Shown: positions 1 to 7,188, counted from the first letter of the stretch. The stretch: DNA of 64,000 bases from CAYWFU01 sp964457585 (GCA_964457585.1 CAYWFU010000006.1:1-64000), one strand, 5' to 3'. Notes: generated by a model not told the origin, from the letters alone. Numbers and translations: made by a program.

Positions 1-56
1 ACCTCAACCTCAACCTCAACCTCAACCTCAACCTCAACCTCAACCTCAACCTCAAT
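1..56. repeat. CCTCAA hexamer tandem repeat
   Basis: The first 56 bases are about nine uninterrupted copies of a CCTCAA hexamer and the array continues off the window. On the minus strand two frames stay open (Val-Glu or Leu-Arg dipeptides), so it could be a low-complexity tract of a gene lying mostly outside. It follows the stop of the DUF3108 gene directly. Nothing shows that it is translated. Confidence 0.85.
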
Positions 57-69
57 CTTATCATCTACT

Positions 70-813
70 TTATTTATATTCCACTAACTGCACTGATATA
101 TCACCAATTAACACTCCGCTTTTAATTAATACAGGTATTTTTTTTTCATCATCTGTAACCCATACATAAAATTCACCTTTATGTTCAAATAAACCTCTTG
201 CGCCGGCAACAACAGGTTCAATTTTTATTGTTTTAAAATTTCCTGCCGGCACTTTAATGGTTTCTTTTTTTAATACTTTTATCAATAATTCAAAAACTTT
301 TTCTCCATCAAAAACAGCAAAAGAAATTTTTTTACCAACTTCCAAAGGCAGATTTCGGAAATAATAAATTGCTGAAAACGGATCCTGTACCCATTTAGGG
401 ATTTTATATTTTCCTTTTTTTGAAGATGCTTCCTCCTTATTATAATCAAACATTATTATTTTATTTTCTTTGAAATTACCTTCGTTTAATATCTTTTCAT
501 ATTTATATGGTAAAAATTTTTTTTTATCTACAATGCTCATAATTCTATCTTTAACAGGATAAAAAAAAGATACATATTTTGATGATTTTGTCTCAGTAAG
601 TAATTTATAATATATTTCACCATTTTGTAAAGTAGTATCGGCAACATACATTATAGAATCTCCGGCATGAAGATTCATCCAGAGAATTTTATAAGTCATG
701 CTTTCGCCAATACGTGCATCAATAGCTAAAATTTTTTCAACAGTAAGAAAAAAATATACAGAGGTTAATAAGATGAAGATAAATTTGAATTGTTTTATGG
801 ATATTATTTTCAT
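70..813 (-). CDS. DUF3108 domain-containing exported protein
   Basis: A 247-aa protein with an N-terminal signal sequence (basic start, hydrophobic residues about 10-28, likely cut near ILA/ID). The rest matches the DUF3108 pattern: an early GESMTYKILW stretch, a central segment with WVQDPFSAIYYFR, and a late VPAGNFKTIKIEP followed by VWVTDDEKKIPVLI. DUF3108 proteins are periplasmic or envelope beta proteins of unknown function. Its ATG overlaps the stop of the upstream HDOD gene by one base (TAATG), so the two are probably translationally coupled and share the promoter at 1655-1683. The family call is from memory of these motifs; the biochemical role is unknown. Confidence 0.8.
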   Translation of the reverse strand: MKIISIKQFKFIFILLTSVYFFLTVEKILAIDARIGESMTYKILWMNLHAGDSIMYVADTTLQNGEIYYKLLTETKSSKYVSFFYPVKDRIMSIVDKKKFLPYKYEKILNEGNFKENKIIMFDYNKEEASSKKGKYKIPKWVQDPFSAIYYFRNLPLEVGKKISFAVFDGEKVFELLIKVLKKETIKVPAGNFKTIKIEPVVAGARGLFEHKGEFYVWVTDDEKKIPVLIKSGVLIGDISVQLVEYK

Positions 814-1631
814 TAATAATATCCACCAAGGATTTCGTAGTTATCCAGAATATGTTTCATATAAAAAACAACAGATTCCTCCATCCCCTTATCTTTAATA
901 AGAAAAATATTTTGTGTGGCTGCATCTTCATCGCAGTCAAAACCAATTTTTAATTTTGCGCAAATACTGTCTGCAAATCTTACAATTGATACTAATTTTG
1001 GATTATATTTTGCCAGAGATGGATTATGATGATGTGCAATTACCTCAGTAAGGTTTGCTGGTAAACCCCATAAATGTGCCAGTTTTTCCCCAATTTCAGT
1101 ATGTGTAATTTCAATAACAGCTTTTTCAGATTCAATAAATGAAATTTTTTCTTTTTCCATTTTGTTTACAATTTTATGAAAATATTTTGGAAAATACTGT
1201 GCTAAAATCATTTTACCAAAATCATGCACTAAACCTGCGGTATAAGCTGTATTTTTAAGTTTTTTATCAATTCTTTCAGCAATACTCGCGCTTAATAGCG
1301 CAGAAGCAATTGCATGCTGCCATATCATTCCTTCATATGAAGAATAATTGCGGATCCGTGAATCCGGTATACAGGGAAGCAAAGTTTCTTTTAAATTTCT
1401 AATACCTAAAAAAATACATGCTTTATCTATTGTATCAATGGCTTTAATTTCAGAATGCAAACTATTTGCAAAATTTAGAACTGCTAAAGCTAATGCCGGG
1501 TCTACAGAAATCAATTCTGAAAGGTCGGATAAGTTAATTTCCGGGTAGAAAAATAATTGCTCAATTTTATCTATCACAGGAGGTAAAGGAATCAAATGCT
1601 CAATTTTATCTAATTCATTAATCGTTTTCAT
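813..1631 (-). CDS. HDOD domain protein
   Basis: An HDOD-family protein, a noncatalytic relative of HD phosphohydrolases found in signalling, motility and stress control. The N-terminal LIPLPPVIDKI is the usual HDOD opening, followed by LISVDPALALAVLNFANS and the segment YTAGLVHDFGKMILAQ; a late HHH lies near VIAHHHNPS. A longer frame reaches 1664, but the promoter -10 element lies at 1655-1660 and would put the transcript start inside it. AAGGA sits 7 bases before the ATG at 1631, so I use that start (about 272 aa). It is cotranscribed with the DUF3108 gene. No receiver domain is attached, so its input signal is unknown. Confidence 0.85.
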   Translation of the reverse strand: MKTINELDKIEHLIPLPPVIDKIEQLFFYPEINLSDLSELISVDPALALAVLNFANSLHSEIKAIDTIDKACIFLGIRNLKETLLPCIPDSRIRNYSSYEGMIWQHAIASALLSASIAERIDKKLKNTAYTAGLVHDFGKMILAQYFPKYFHKIVNKMEKEKISFIESEKAVIEITHTEIGEKLAHLWGLPANLTEVIAHHHNPSLAKYNPKLVSIVRFADSICAKLKIGFDCDEDAATQNIFLIKDKGMEESVVFYMKHILDNYEILGGYY

Positions 1632-1654
1632 TTTCATTTCCTTGTTCACTAAAA

Positions 1655-1683
1655 ATACTAACATTCATGCAAATTGCTGTCAA
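1655..1683 (-). promoter_or_regulatory. Sigma70-type promoter for HDOD-DUF3108
   Basis: On the minus strand TTGACA (1678-1683) is followed after 17 bases by TAGTAT (1655-1660). This predicts a start near 1648, just upstream of the chosen HDOD start codon, and argues against the longer frame beginning at 1664. Confidence 0.6.
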
Positions 1684-1710
1684 GTATTTACTGATATTTT
1701 TGCAATTTAG

Positions 1711-1775
1711 AGTAGTTCACAGTCCGTAGTTCATAGTCCATAGTTCATAGTCTATAGTCTGTGGACTATGGACTT
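1711..1775. repeat. AGTCCATAGTTCATAGTC-type dispersed repeat
   Basis: Imperfect tandem copies of AGT(T/C)CATAGT with an inverted end: AGTCCATAG at 1736-1744 pairs with CTATGGACT at 1766-1774. It lies between divergent transcription units, immediately upstream of the hcp promoter. No coding potential. Confidence 0.7.
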
Positions 1776-1789
1776 GAATTATTTTTTTC

Positions 1790-1828
1790 TTGACAGTTGC
1801 AATATATAGGACTAAAATAGTCTTATAT
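1790..1828 (+). promoter_or_regulatory. hcp promoter with 25-bp palindromic operator
   Basis: TTGACA (1790-1795), 17-base spacer, TAAAAT (1813-1818): a near-consensus promoter. A palindrome centred on the -10 runs 1804-1828, with arms ATATAGGACTA and TAGTCTTATAT around AAA; 10 of 11 arm positions pair. Such an overlap fits a repressor site. Genes for hybrid cluster proteins are often controlled by nitrosative-stress or redox regulators (NsrR of the Rrf2 family, HcpR, FNR). Assigning this site to an Rrf2-type regulator is inference from shape only. Confidence 0.65.
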
Positions 1829-1852
1829 GATATTTCAAAGGAGGTGTTGAAC

Positions 1853-1885
1853 ATGTATAAATGTGAATGTTGTTATTTATGTTAA
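1853..1885 (+). CDS. Ten-residue Cys-rich leader peptide (MYKCECCYLC)
   Basis: A short ORF encoding MYKCECCYLC lies 35 bases after the -10 of the hcp promoter. It has one of the best ribosome binding sites in the window, AAAGGAGGTG at 1837-1846, with 8 bases between GGAGG and ATG. Four of ten residues are Cys. It ends 103 bases before hcp, with two hairpin repeats between them. It could be a cysteine-sensing or translation-coupled leader, a tiny metal-binding peptide, or chance. The strong SD and position argue against chance, but no homologue is known to me. Confidence 0.5.
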   Translation: MYKCECCYLC

Positions 1886-1898
1886 TTAATTTAAGAAA

Positions 1899-1926
1899 GT
1901 AGAGACGCAAAATTTTGCGTCTCTAC
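1899..1926. repeat. 28-bp perfect palindrome, family GTAGAGACGC
   Basis: GTAGAGACGCAAAA and its exact reverse complement form a perfect 28-bp palindrome between the leader ORF and hcp. Two more copies lie at 31081-31112 and 31148-31175. It would form a strong hairpin in the hcp leader RNA. Confidence 0.9.
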
Positions 1927-1941
1927 AGCATATCAATTATT

Positions 1942-1971
1942 TGTAGTTGCCTGATTCATCAGGCTTAATTT
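1942..1971 (+). repeat. GTAGTTGC hairpin repeat, copy 1
   Basis: TGTAGTTGCCTGATTCATCAGG followed by CTTAATTT, with hairpin arms GCCTGAT/ATCAGGC at 1949-1964. Related copies, with GCCTGAT or GCTCGAT arms, occur at 13982-14010 and as an inverted pair at 41212-41274. It sits just before the hcp ribosome binding site (AAAGGAG). Confidence 0.8.
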
Positions 1972-1988
1972 AAAAAAAGGAGAATAAA

Positions 1989-3293
1989 ATGGAAAAGTTA
2001 AATATGTTTTGTTATCAATGCTCTCAAAGTGCAAGAGAAGTTGGATGCACTGTTAAAGGTGTATGCGGAAAAGAACCAATTGTATCACGGCTTCAGGATA
2101 ATCTTATGTGCGCTTTGCAGGGTATTTCAGCTTATGCTTATCATGCCCGTGAGCTTGGAGTTACAGATTTAGAAATAGATAATTTTATGAATAAAGCGAT
2201 TTACAGCACTCTTACGAATGTAAATTTTGATCCCTTTAGCTTTGTTAATTTAGCTCTTGAAGCAGGGAAAATTAATTTAAAAGCAATGAAGCTTTTAAAA
2301 GATGCTCATATTAAGGCATATGGTGAGCCTGAGCCAACCAAGGTGCATACCGGTACAAAAAAAGGTCATGGAATTTTAGTTACAGGACACAGTTTAAAAG
2401 CATTGGAAGAACTGCTAAAACAAACAGAAGGTACAGGAATAATGATTTATACTCATTCAGAAATGCTGCCGGCTAATGCTTATCCGGGTTTGAAAAAATA
2501 TAAGCATCTGGTTGGGAATTTAGGTAAGGCATGGCATGATCAGAAAAAGCTGTTTAGTGAATATCCTGTAGCAATACTGGCAACAACAAACTGCGTTTTA
2601 ATTCCAAAGGATGAATATAAAGATAGAATATTCACAACAGGAACAACTGCCTTACCTGGAGTAAAACATATTGATAATTATGATTTTACTCCTGTTATTG
2701 AAAAAGCAAAATCCTTACCGGTTCTTGAAGAAGAACATGGAGATACTGTTTTAACAACTGGTTTTTCAAAATCAGTAGTTTTATCTCTGGCTGGTAAAAT
2801 CAAAAAATTAGTTGAACAGGGAAAAATTAAACACTTTTTTCTTGTTGCAGGATGCGATTCCCCATCAGCAAAAATGGAATATTATAGAGAATTTGTTAAG
2901 ATTCTGCCTGAGGATACAATTGTACTTACTCTTGCCTGCGGAAAATACAGATATAATGATTTAGATTTAGGAAATATAGAAGGTATTCCGAGATTATTAG
3001 ACCTTGGACAATGTAATGATGCAATAGTCGCAGTTGATATTGCTGCTGCACTGGCAGGTTTATTCGGAGTTGGAGTTAATGAACTTCCTCTGACATTGGT
3101 ATTAAGCTGGACAGAACAGAAAGCTATATCTATCTTATGGAGTCTTCTTGCTTTAGGGATAAAAGGCATTTATGTGGGACCGGTATTGCCATCATGGGTA
3201 AATGAGGATATTTTAAAAGTGCTCATAGATAATTACAATCTTAAACTTATTGGTAATCCGCATGAAGATGTAAAAAATATATTGAAACAGTAA
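1989..3293 (+). CDS. hcp: Hybrid cluster protein, class III
   Basis: Hybrid cluster protein (formerly hydroxylamine reductase; now linked to NO reduction and nitrosative stress). Cys8, Cys11, Cys20 and Cys26 give the C-X2-C-X8-C-X5-C motif of the N-terminal FeS cluster. Hybrid-cluster ligand regions are visible: GHSLKALEE, MIYTHSEMLP, ATTNCVLIP, LVAGCDSP, TLACGKYRYN and LSWTEQKA. At 434 aa it lacks about 100 residues of the helical segment found in the 550-aa class I/II proteins, which fits class III of archaea and deep-branching anaerobes. AAAAGGAG precedes the ATG by 6 bases. It is probably monocistronic, with its own promoter at 1790 and a hairpin after the stop. Cytoplasmic. Confidence 0.95.
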   Translation: MEKLNMFCYQCSQSAREVGCTVKGVCGKEPIVSRLQDNLMCALQGISAYAYHARELGVTDLEIDNFMNKAIYSTLTNVNFDPFSFVNLALEAGKINLKAMKLLKDAHIKAYGEPEPTKVHTGTKKGHGILVTGHSLKALEELLKQTEGTGIMIYTHSEMLPANAYPGLKKYKHLVGNLGKAWHDQKKLFSEYPVAILATTNCVLIPKDEYKDRIFTTGTTALPGVKHIDNYDFTPVIEKAKSLPVLEEEHGDTVLTTGFSKSVVLSLAGKIKKLVEQGKIKHFFLVAGCDSPSAKMEYYREFVKILPEDTIVLTLACGKYRYNDLDLGNIEGIPRLLDLGQCNDAIVAVDIAAALAGLFGVGVNELPLTLVLSWTEQKAISILWSLLALGIKGIYVGPVLPSWVNEDILKVLIDNYNLKLIGNPHEDVKNILKQ

Positions 3294-3309
3294 AACTATA
3301 CATAAATAA

Positions 3310-3336
3310 ATTAGGCGGGAATTATTCCCGCCTAAT
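3310..3336. terminator. Bidirectional hairpin between hcp and the lipoprotein gene
   Basis: ATTAGGCGGGAA (3310-3321) pairs perfectly with TTCCCGCCTAAT (3325-3336) around a TTA loop. It lies between converging genes, 17 bases after the hcp stop and 24 bases before the stop of the minus-strand gene. T-rich sequence is weak on both sides, so its strength is uncertain. Confidence 0.7.
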
Positions 3337-3359
3337 GTTATTAACTAAACAATATACAA

Positions 3360-4549
3360 TTATTGTCTTTCGAAATATCTTATACCACCCATAGCAAGAT
3401 TATTATTAAGGACTGCAAAGAATGCTTCTTCAATGTACGGATTGTTTGCATTAACATAAGGATCATCACTTACAGAAGTAGTAGTTATTCTAAGTCTATT
3501 ATTTCCTAAATCCTCCCATGTTCCTGCGCTACTCCATGAATCAGTTAATATATTATTTTCATACATATTATTAGAAACACTAAAGGTTCCATTTTGATTC
3601 AAGTTAACTTCTATTGTAACTTTACCAGTTATTGACTCCCAAATATTATCATATTGATTATATCCTTTAATAAATATGGTTATTTCAGTTTTATACCTTC
3701 CAATAGGTCCTAGTGCATCAGTCCCAGGATCTAAAACATTAAATCCTAAACTTAAAAATTGTCCATTAAAAATACCAAACAAATGTTCCATTTCTAATCT
3801 AGTTCCCACAGGAGTATCAGGAGTAACTGGTACAGTATAATTTAATTTGAGTGAGTTTGCATTTTTTATTTCATAATTACCAATACCTGGGAAAAATTCA
3901 AAACCCATATCATCATTGCTGTTGTTATTGGTATTAGTATTGTAATTATCGTTATAATTATAGTTGTAATTGTAGTTATCATTATAATTATAGTTGTAAT
4001 TGTAGTTATCGTTATAATTATNNNNNNNNNNNNNNNNNNNNNNNNNNNNNNNNNNNNNNNNNNNNNNNNNNNNNNNNNNNNNNNNNNNNNNNNNNNNNNN
4101 NNNNNNNNNNNNNNNNNNNNNTTATAATTATAGTTGTAATTGTAGTTATCGTTATAATTATTGTTTGTGTTTGTATTTGTTACAAAGTTTAATCTGCTAA
4201 AAATATCATGTCTGTTTTTAGTAGTATATATTGAACCGAACATAATAGAAAAAGTATTATCTTGATTAAATTTAGCTGTTTCAGTAAAAACAGTATTACC
4301 ATTATCATCTTTCTCAGTTAGTTTCCATGTTCCCACTATATCTGTGCTAGTGTTTGTATTATTATTATTGTTAGTGTTAGTGTTGGTGTTAGTGTTGGTG
4401 TTGGTGTTAGTGTTAGTGTTAGTGTTGGTGTTAGTATTGGTATTATTGTTAGTATTAGTATCTTCTGGCCCACATGCTAAAGCAAATATCAAAAGCAATA
4501 GACTTATTATGCAACATATATTCAATATAATTTTTTCTCTTTTAAACAT
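3360..4549 (-). CDS. Asn-rich repeat lipoprotein, interrupted by an assembly gap
   Basis: One gene that reads as two frames because 100 placeholder Ns (not a multiple of three) lie in its repeat. The N-terminal part has a lipoprotein signal with lipobox IFALAC, an (Asn-Thr)n tract, then IVGTWKLTEKDDNGNTVF, which resembles lipocalin-like or copper-resistance NlpE-like strands. Next come decapeptides DNYNYNYNYN running into the gap. On the far side the frame continues through DNYNTNTNNNSNDD into MGFEFFPGIG and a C-terminal beta domain with WESITGKVTIEVNLNQNGTF and AGTWEDLGNNRLRITTT. Frame continuity by repeat content supports a single protein; its true length is unknown. Upstream AAGGAGG gives a clear start at 4549. 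Function unknown; probably envelope-anchored. Confidence 0.75.
3940..4165. repeat. 30-bp tandem repeat containing a 100-N assembly gap
   Basis: Units of 30 bases (plus strand GTTATAATTATAGTTGTAAT then TGTAGTTATC) repeat on both sides of the Ns at 4022-4121. On the minus strand each unit encodes DNYNYNYNYN. The gap is almost certainly a collapsed or unresolved tandem array, so copy number and gene length are undetermined. Confidence 0.9.
4358..4455. repeat. (Asn-Thr)n coding microsatellite
   Basis: Alternating TTAGTG/TTGGTG hexamers encode a run of Asn-Thr on the minus strand just after the lipobox Cys of the lipoprotein. It probably serves as a flexible linker; the hexamer period means length changes would keep the frame. 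Confidence 0.85.
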
Positions 4550-4624
4550 TACCTTCCTCCTTATTTAATTTTTAATGCAAACAAAATTTTAATCTAGTTA
4601 GCTGAAACGATTTCTTTGTAATAA

Positions 4625-4685
4625 AGGGTTCAAGGGGTCAAGGATTTTAGGATAAAACCCTCGAATCCCTGAATCCTTGAACCCT
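4625..4685. repeat. AGGGTTCAAGG inverted repeat
   Basis: AGGGTTCAAGG (4625-4635) and CCTTGAACCCT (4675-4685) bracket a stretch that also contains partly pairing AAGGATT/AATCC segments. It lies in the 310-base spacer between two minus-strand genes. The rest of that spacer holds only a degenerate relative of the 120-bp repeat family and the hairpin at 4777-4804. Confidence 0.75.
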
Positions 4686-4776
4686 ATTAAATACTTTAAC
4701 ATTCCCTCTCTTTATATAGAAGTACTAAGTATTCTTTACAAAATATAAAAAATAAATACTTCTATCAAAGAGAGAA

Positions 4777-4804
4777 GATACCCCGCAGTTTACTGCGGGG
4801 TATC
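4777..4804. terminator. GC-rich hairpin downstream of the acidic repeat gene
   Basis: GATACCCCGCAGT (4777-4789) pairs perfectly with ACTGCGGGGTATC (4792-4804). It sits 56 bases beyond the stop of the minus-strand gene at 4860. Without a clean T tract it may be a terminator or mRNA 3'-end stabiliser. The GAAGATACCC context resembles the first hairpin of the 120-bp repeat family. Confidence 0.55.
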
Positions 4805-4859
4805 TCATTATTTTAATTTTCAGAAAAATAATTATTCTGAATGAAAATAATCAAATATT

Positions 4860-5219
4860 TTATTCCTCAGGTAAAGCTTCTTCTTGATGCGTAGTAGTAT
4901 GTTCTTCTCCATTTGCAGGAGCGGCTTTTTCTTCTGCTTTTGGAGCTGCTTCTTCTCCATTTGCAGGAGCTGCTTTTTCTTCTGTTTTTGGAGCTGCTTC
5001 TTCTCCATTTGCAGGAGCTGCTTCTTCTTCAATTACAGGAGCAGCTTTTTCTTCTGTTTTTGGAGCTGCTTCTTCCTCAATTGCAGGAGCAGCTTTTTCT
5101 TCTGCTTTTGGTGCTGATTCCTCATTTTCTTCTGCTAAAACAGGAGACTTAGTTACGTTATAACAAAAAATAAAACTAATAAAAAATAATACCATTAAAA
5201 TAGATGTTAATTTACGCAT
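4860..5219 (-). CDS. Secreted Glu/Ala/Pro repeat protein
   Basis: A 119-aa protein with a signal peptide (hydrophobic residues about 6-20, probable cut after LAE) followed by about eight near-tandem 9-10 residue units such as EEKAAPANGEEAAPK. The mature part is almost wholly Glu, Ala, Pro, Lys and Asn: acidic, disordered, no catalytic residues. Its start has a strong GAAGGAGGTG site. The promoter at 5409-5436 predicts a leader of about 180 bases that contains a copy of the 120-bp repeat. Possible roles are an envelope linker or surface polyanion; no specific family is recognised. Confidence 0.7.
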   Translation of the reverse strand: MRKLTSILMVLFFISFIFCYNVTKSPVLAEENEESAPKAEEKAAPAIEEEAAPKTEEKAAPVIEEEAAPANGEEAAPKTEEKAAPANGEEAAPKAEEKAAPANGEEHTTTHQEEALPEE

Positions 5220-5236
5220 TTTTTCACCTCCTTCAA

Positions 5237-5333
5237 TTATCTGGAAGTGCCAGGAATAGGCACAAAATAAATAATAAATAATTCCTATCAGAGACAGAAG
5301 ATACCCTCTGGTTCTACAACAGGGTTCTTCATT
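5237..5333 (-). repeat. 120-bp palindromic element, short copy in a 5' leader
   Basis: In minus orientation it begins AATGAAGAACCCTG, contains GGGTATCTTCTGTCTCTGAT and ends GGCACTTCCAGATA. The second hairpin is shortened to GTGCCTATTCCTGGCAC. It matches the intergenic copy at 32475-32597 and the coding copies at 7202 and 29026. It lies in the untranslated leader of the acidic repeat protein. Confidence 0.85.
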
Positions 5334-5408
5334 AAACTTAATAGAATAAAAATAATTTATCTAATGAATTAGCATTTAAAAAAATAATTTGGACACAGCA
5401 TATTCTAT

Positions 5409-5436
5409 TTTATAATAAAGTATAATTATATGTCAA
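5409..5436 (-). promoter_or_regulatory. Promoter for the acidic repeat protein
   Basis: Minus strand TTGACA (5431-5436), 16-base spacer, TATAAA (5409-5414). It would drive the gene at 4860-5219 through a leader holding the repeat copy at 5237-5333. Confidence 0.5.
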
Positions 5437-5446
5437 TATTTTTTTT

Positions 5447-5606
5447 ATCTGGAAGTGCCAATGAATTGGTACAGTATAAATAATGAAGCCCCCTGTGGAA
5501 AAAACTGCAGGGTTCTTCTCTGATAGGAAGATTATTTTTATAACTCCCAGATAAAATATTCCTATCAGAGACAGAAGATACCCTGTAGCTCTCACAGGGT
5601 TCTTCC
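5447..5606. repeat. Composite of fragments of the 120-bp palindromic element
   Basis: Pieces of the element occur in alternating orientation: TTATCTGGAAGTGCCAATGA (minus-type end), then AATGAAGCCCCCTG...GTTCTTCTCTGATAGGAAG and CCCAGATAAA, then ATTCCTATCAGAGACAGAAG with ATACCCTG...CAGGGTTCTTC. It looks like nested or recombined copies. An apparent reading frame here consists only of repeat sequence and is not a gene. Confidence 0.8.
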
Positions 5607-5658
5607 TAATTTAAAAAATAAAATACTTACTTGACTTTTTTGGAAATTACATTATATT

Positions 5659-5822
5659 TATACCCAGAGGGGTCATAAATTCTGTTTTTTCGCTGGTCTT
5701 GGACATCGATAGCTGCGTTGCTCAGGTTCGAAATAGTGCGAAGCTATTTCTCACCTTTGCGCCTTGTTCTCGATGCCCCATCCTCACCGAAAAAATCACA
5801 ATTTATGACCCCTCTGGGTATA
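5659..5822. mobile_element. 164-bp MITE-like element with 23-bp perfect terminal inverted repeats
   Basis: Both ends carry TATACCCAGAGGGGTCATAA plus ATT in inverted orientation; with two mismatches the pairing extends to 37 bp (TTTTTTCG inside). The interior holds GAAATAG/CTATTTC and ATCGA/TCGAT hairpins. No coding capacity, so it would need a transposase in trans. It ends 28 bases before thiDN, replacing most of that gene's upstream region. A 46-bp relative lies at 32706-32751. Confidence 0.75.
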
Positions 5823-5850
5823 AGTTTAATTCCAATTTTAAGGTGATTTT

Positions 5851-7188
5851 ATGAAAAATGTATTAACAATTGCAGGTCATGATCCTTCTTGTGGAGCTGG
5901 AGTAGAAGCAGATATTAAAACTTTTTCTGCTATGGAAGTTTATGGATTATCTGTAGGGACAGCTCTGACTGTTCAAAATACCAGCGGAGTATTTAGTGTT
6001 GTAGAAATTGATGAAAAAGTTATTTTAACTCAACTTCATAATTTAGCTCATGATATAGAAATCCATGCAATTAAGATAGGGATGCTGTATTCAGAGAAAG
6101 TAATAGAAATAGTTGCATCTTTTCTGGAAGAAGTTTCCTGTAAAGTAGTGGTATTAGACCCTGTTTTAATTTCAAAAAACGGTTTCTGGTTATTAAAGCA
6201 GGATGCGCAAGCGTTTTTAATTAAACGGCTTCTCCCGTTGATTACTTTGATTACTCCAAATATTAAAGAAGCTCAGCTCCTTGCTAATCTGGAAATAAAA
6301 GATATTTCTGATATTGAAAAAACTGCTTCTATAATTAAAAATTTTGGTCCGAAATATGTATTAATTAAAGGTGCCAGGGTATCTTCTGATTCTGTAACTG
6401 ATTTACTTTTTGACGGCTCAAATTATAAATCATTCGCAACTAAAAATTTAAAAGTACATCCATTTCTTCATGGTACAGGCTGTACTTTTGCCTCAAGTAT
6501 AACAGCACAGATGGCAAAAGGTTTTACAATTGAAGAATCAATAAAAAGCGCTCAATCATTTCTTTATTCAGTTTCTTTATCTCCTCTTGTTATAGGTAAA
6601 GGCAATTATAATTTAAATCATCTTGGGATTTTACAGCGTAATTCAGAAAAATATAATATTATTCATGAATTGAAAATTGCTTTTGAAAAATTGCGTCATG
6701 AAAATATAGGCGAGTTAATCCCTGAAGTGCAGTCTAATCTGGTATTTGCTATGGATGGAGCAACTAATGCTGAAGAAGTAGCTGGTTTTCCCGGAAGGAT
6801 TGTACGTCTTGATAATTCCATAGCTTATGTCAGATCTCCAGAATTTGGCAAAAAAGGACATATGTCATCTGCAATTCTTGCTGTTATGCATTTTTTCCCG
6901 TTTTTGCGTTCTTCAATGAATATAAAATATTCTCCTGAAATAATTAAAATATGCGGAAAAAATGGATTCATAATATATAATTTTGAACGCAAAGACGAAC
7001 CTGAAGAAAATAAAGATGTTGAAGGAAAAACACTAAATTGGGGGATAAAACAGGCAATTGAAAAAGCGCATAATGCTCCTGATATAATATATGATACAGG
7101 CGGACATTGTAAAGAACCTATCATAAGAGTCATTGGAAATGATCCTGATGAGGTTGTTAAAAAAATTATTTTAATAAAAAATGGATAA
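5851..7188 (+). CDS. thiDN: HMP/HMP-P kinase fused to ThiN-type thiamine-phosphate synthase
   Basis: A 445-aa bifunctional enzyme of thiamine biosynthesis. Residues 1 to about 255 are ThiD: TIAGHDPSCGAGVEADIKTF at the start, a KIGMLYS segment, VVLDPVLIS, and HGTGCTFASS near residue 210. These phosphorylate hydroxymethylpyrimidine and its phosphate. Residues about 265-445 are the ThiN domain (NLVFAMDGATNAEEVAGFPG, IRSP-like VRSPEFGKKGHMSS, DTGGHCKEP), which joins HMP-PP to thiazole phosphate in organisms without ThiE. This order is known from archaea and Thermotogae. AAGGTG precedes the ATG. No TPP riboswitch is visible upstream. It overlaps the next gene by 8 bases. Cytoplasmic. Confidence 0.93.
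   Translation: MKNVLTIAGHDPSCGAGVEADIKTFSAMEVYGLSVGTALTVQNTSGVFSVVEIDEKVILTQLHNLAHDIEIHAIKIGMLYSEKVIEIVASFLEEVSCKVVVLDPVLISKNGFWLLKQDAQAFLIKRLLPLITLITPNIKEAQLLANLEIKDISDIEKTASIIKNFGPKYVLIKGARVSSDSVTDLLFDGSNYKSFATKNLKVHPFLHGTGCTFASSITAQMAKGFTIEESIKSAQSFLYSVSLSPLVIGKGNYNLNHLGILQRNSEKYNIIHELKIAFEKLRHENIGELIPEVQSNLVFAMDGATNAEEVAGFPGRIVRLDNSIAYVRSPEFGKKGHMSSAILAVMHFFPFLRSSMNIKYSPEIIKICGKNGFIIYNFERKDEPEENKDVEGKTLNWGIKQAIEKAHNAPDIIYDTGGHCKEPIIRVIGNDPDEVVKKIILIKNG

Noticed and set aside
1..56. Telomere-like hexamer array
   Set aside because: The TTGAGG unit is simple low-complexity sequence beside an ordinary gene, with similar coding microsatellites elsewhere in the window.
1664..1664. Upstream ATG as start of the HDOD gene
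   Set aside because: The promoter -10 box lies at 1655-1660, so this codon would precede the transcript; AAGGA supports the ATG at 1631.
3866..4549. Two separate lipoprotein genes split by a frameshift
   Set aside because: The frame change is caused by the arbitrary 100-base N run; repeat peptides on both sides are continuous in type.
4832..5152. Several open frames on both strands over the acidic repeat gene
   Set aside because: They are out-of-frame or antisense readings of the same tandem repeat; only the frame at 4860-5219 has a signal peptide and ribosome binding site.
5410..5595. Minus-strand 61-codon open frame
   Set aside because: It lies wholly in rearranged fragments of the 120-bp repeat and has no ribosome binding site or signal of coding.
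5623..5850. TPP riboswitch before thiDN
   Set aside because: No THI-box (CUGAGA/ACCUGA type) pattern is visible; the region is an inverted-repeat element.
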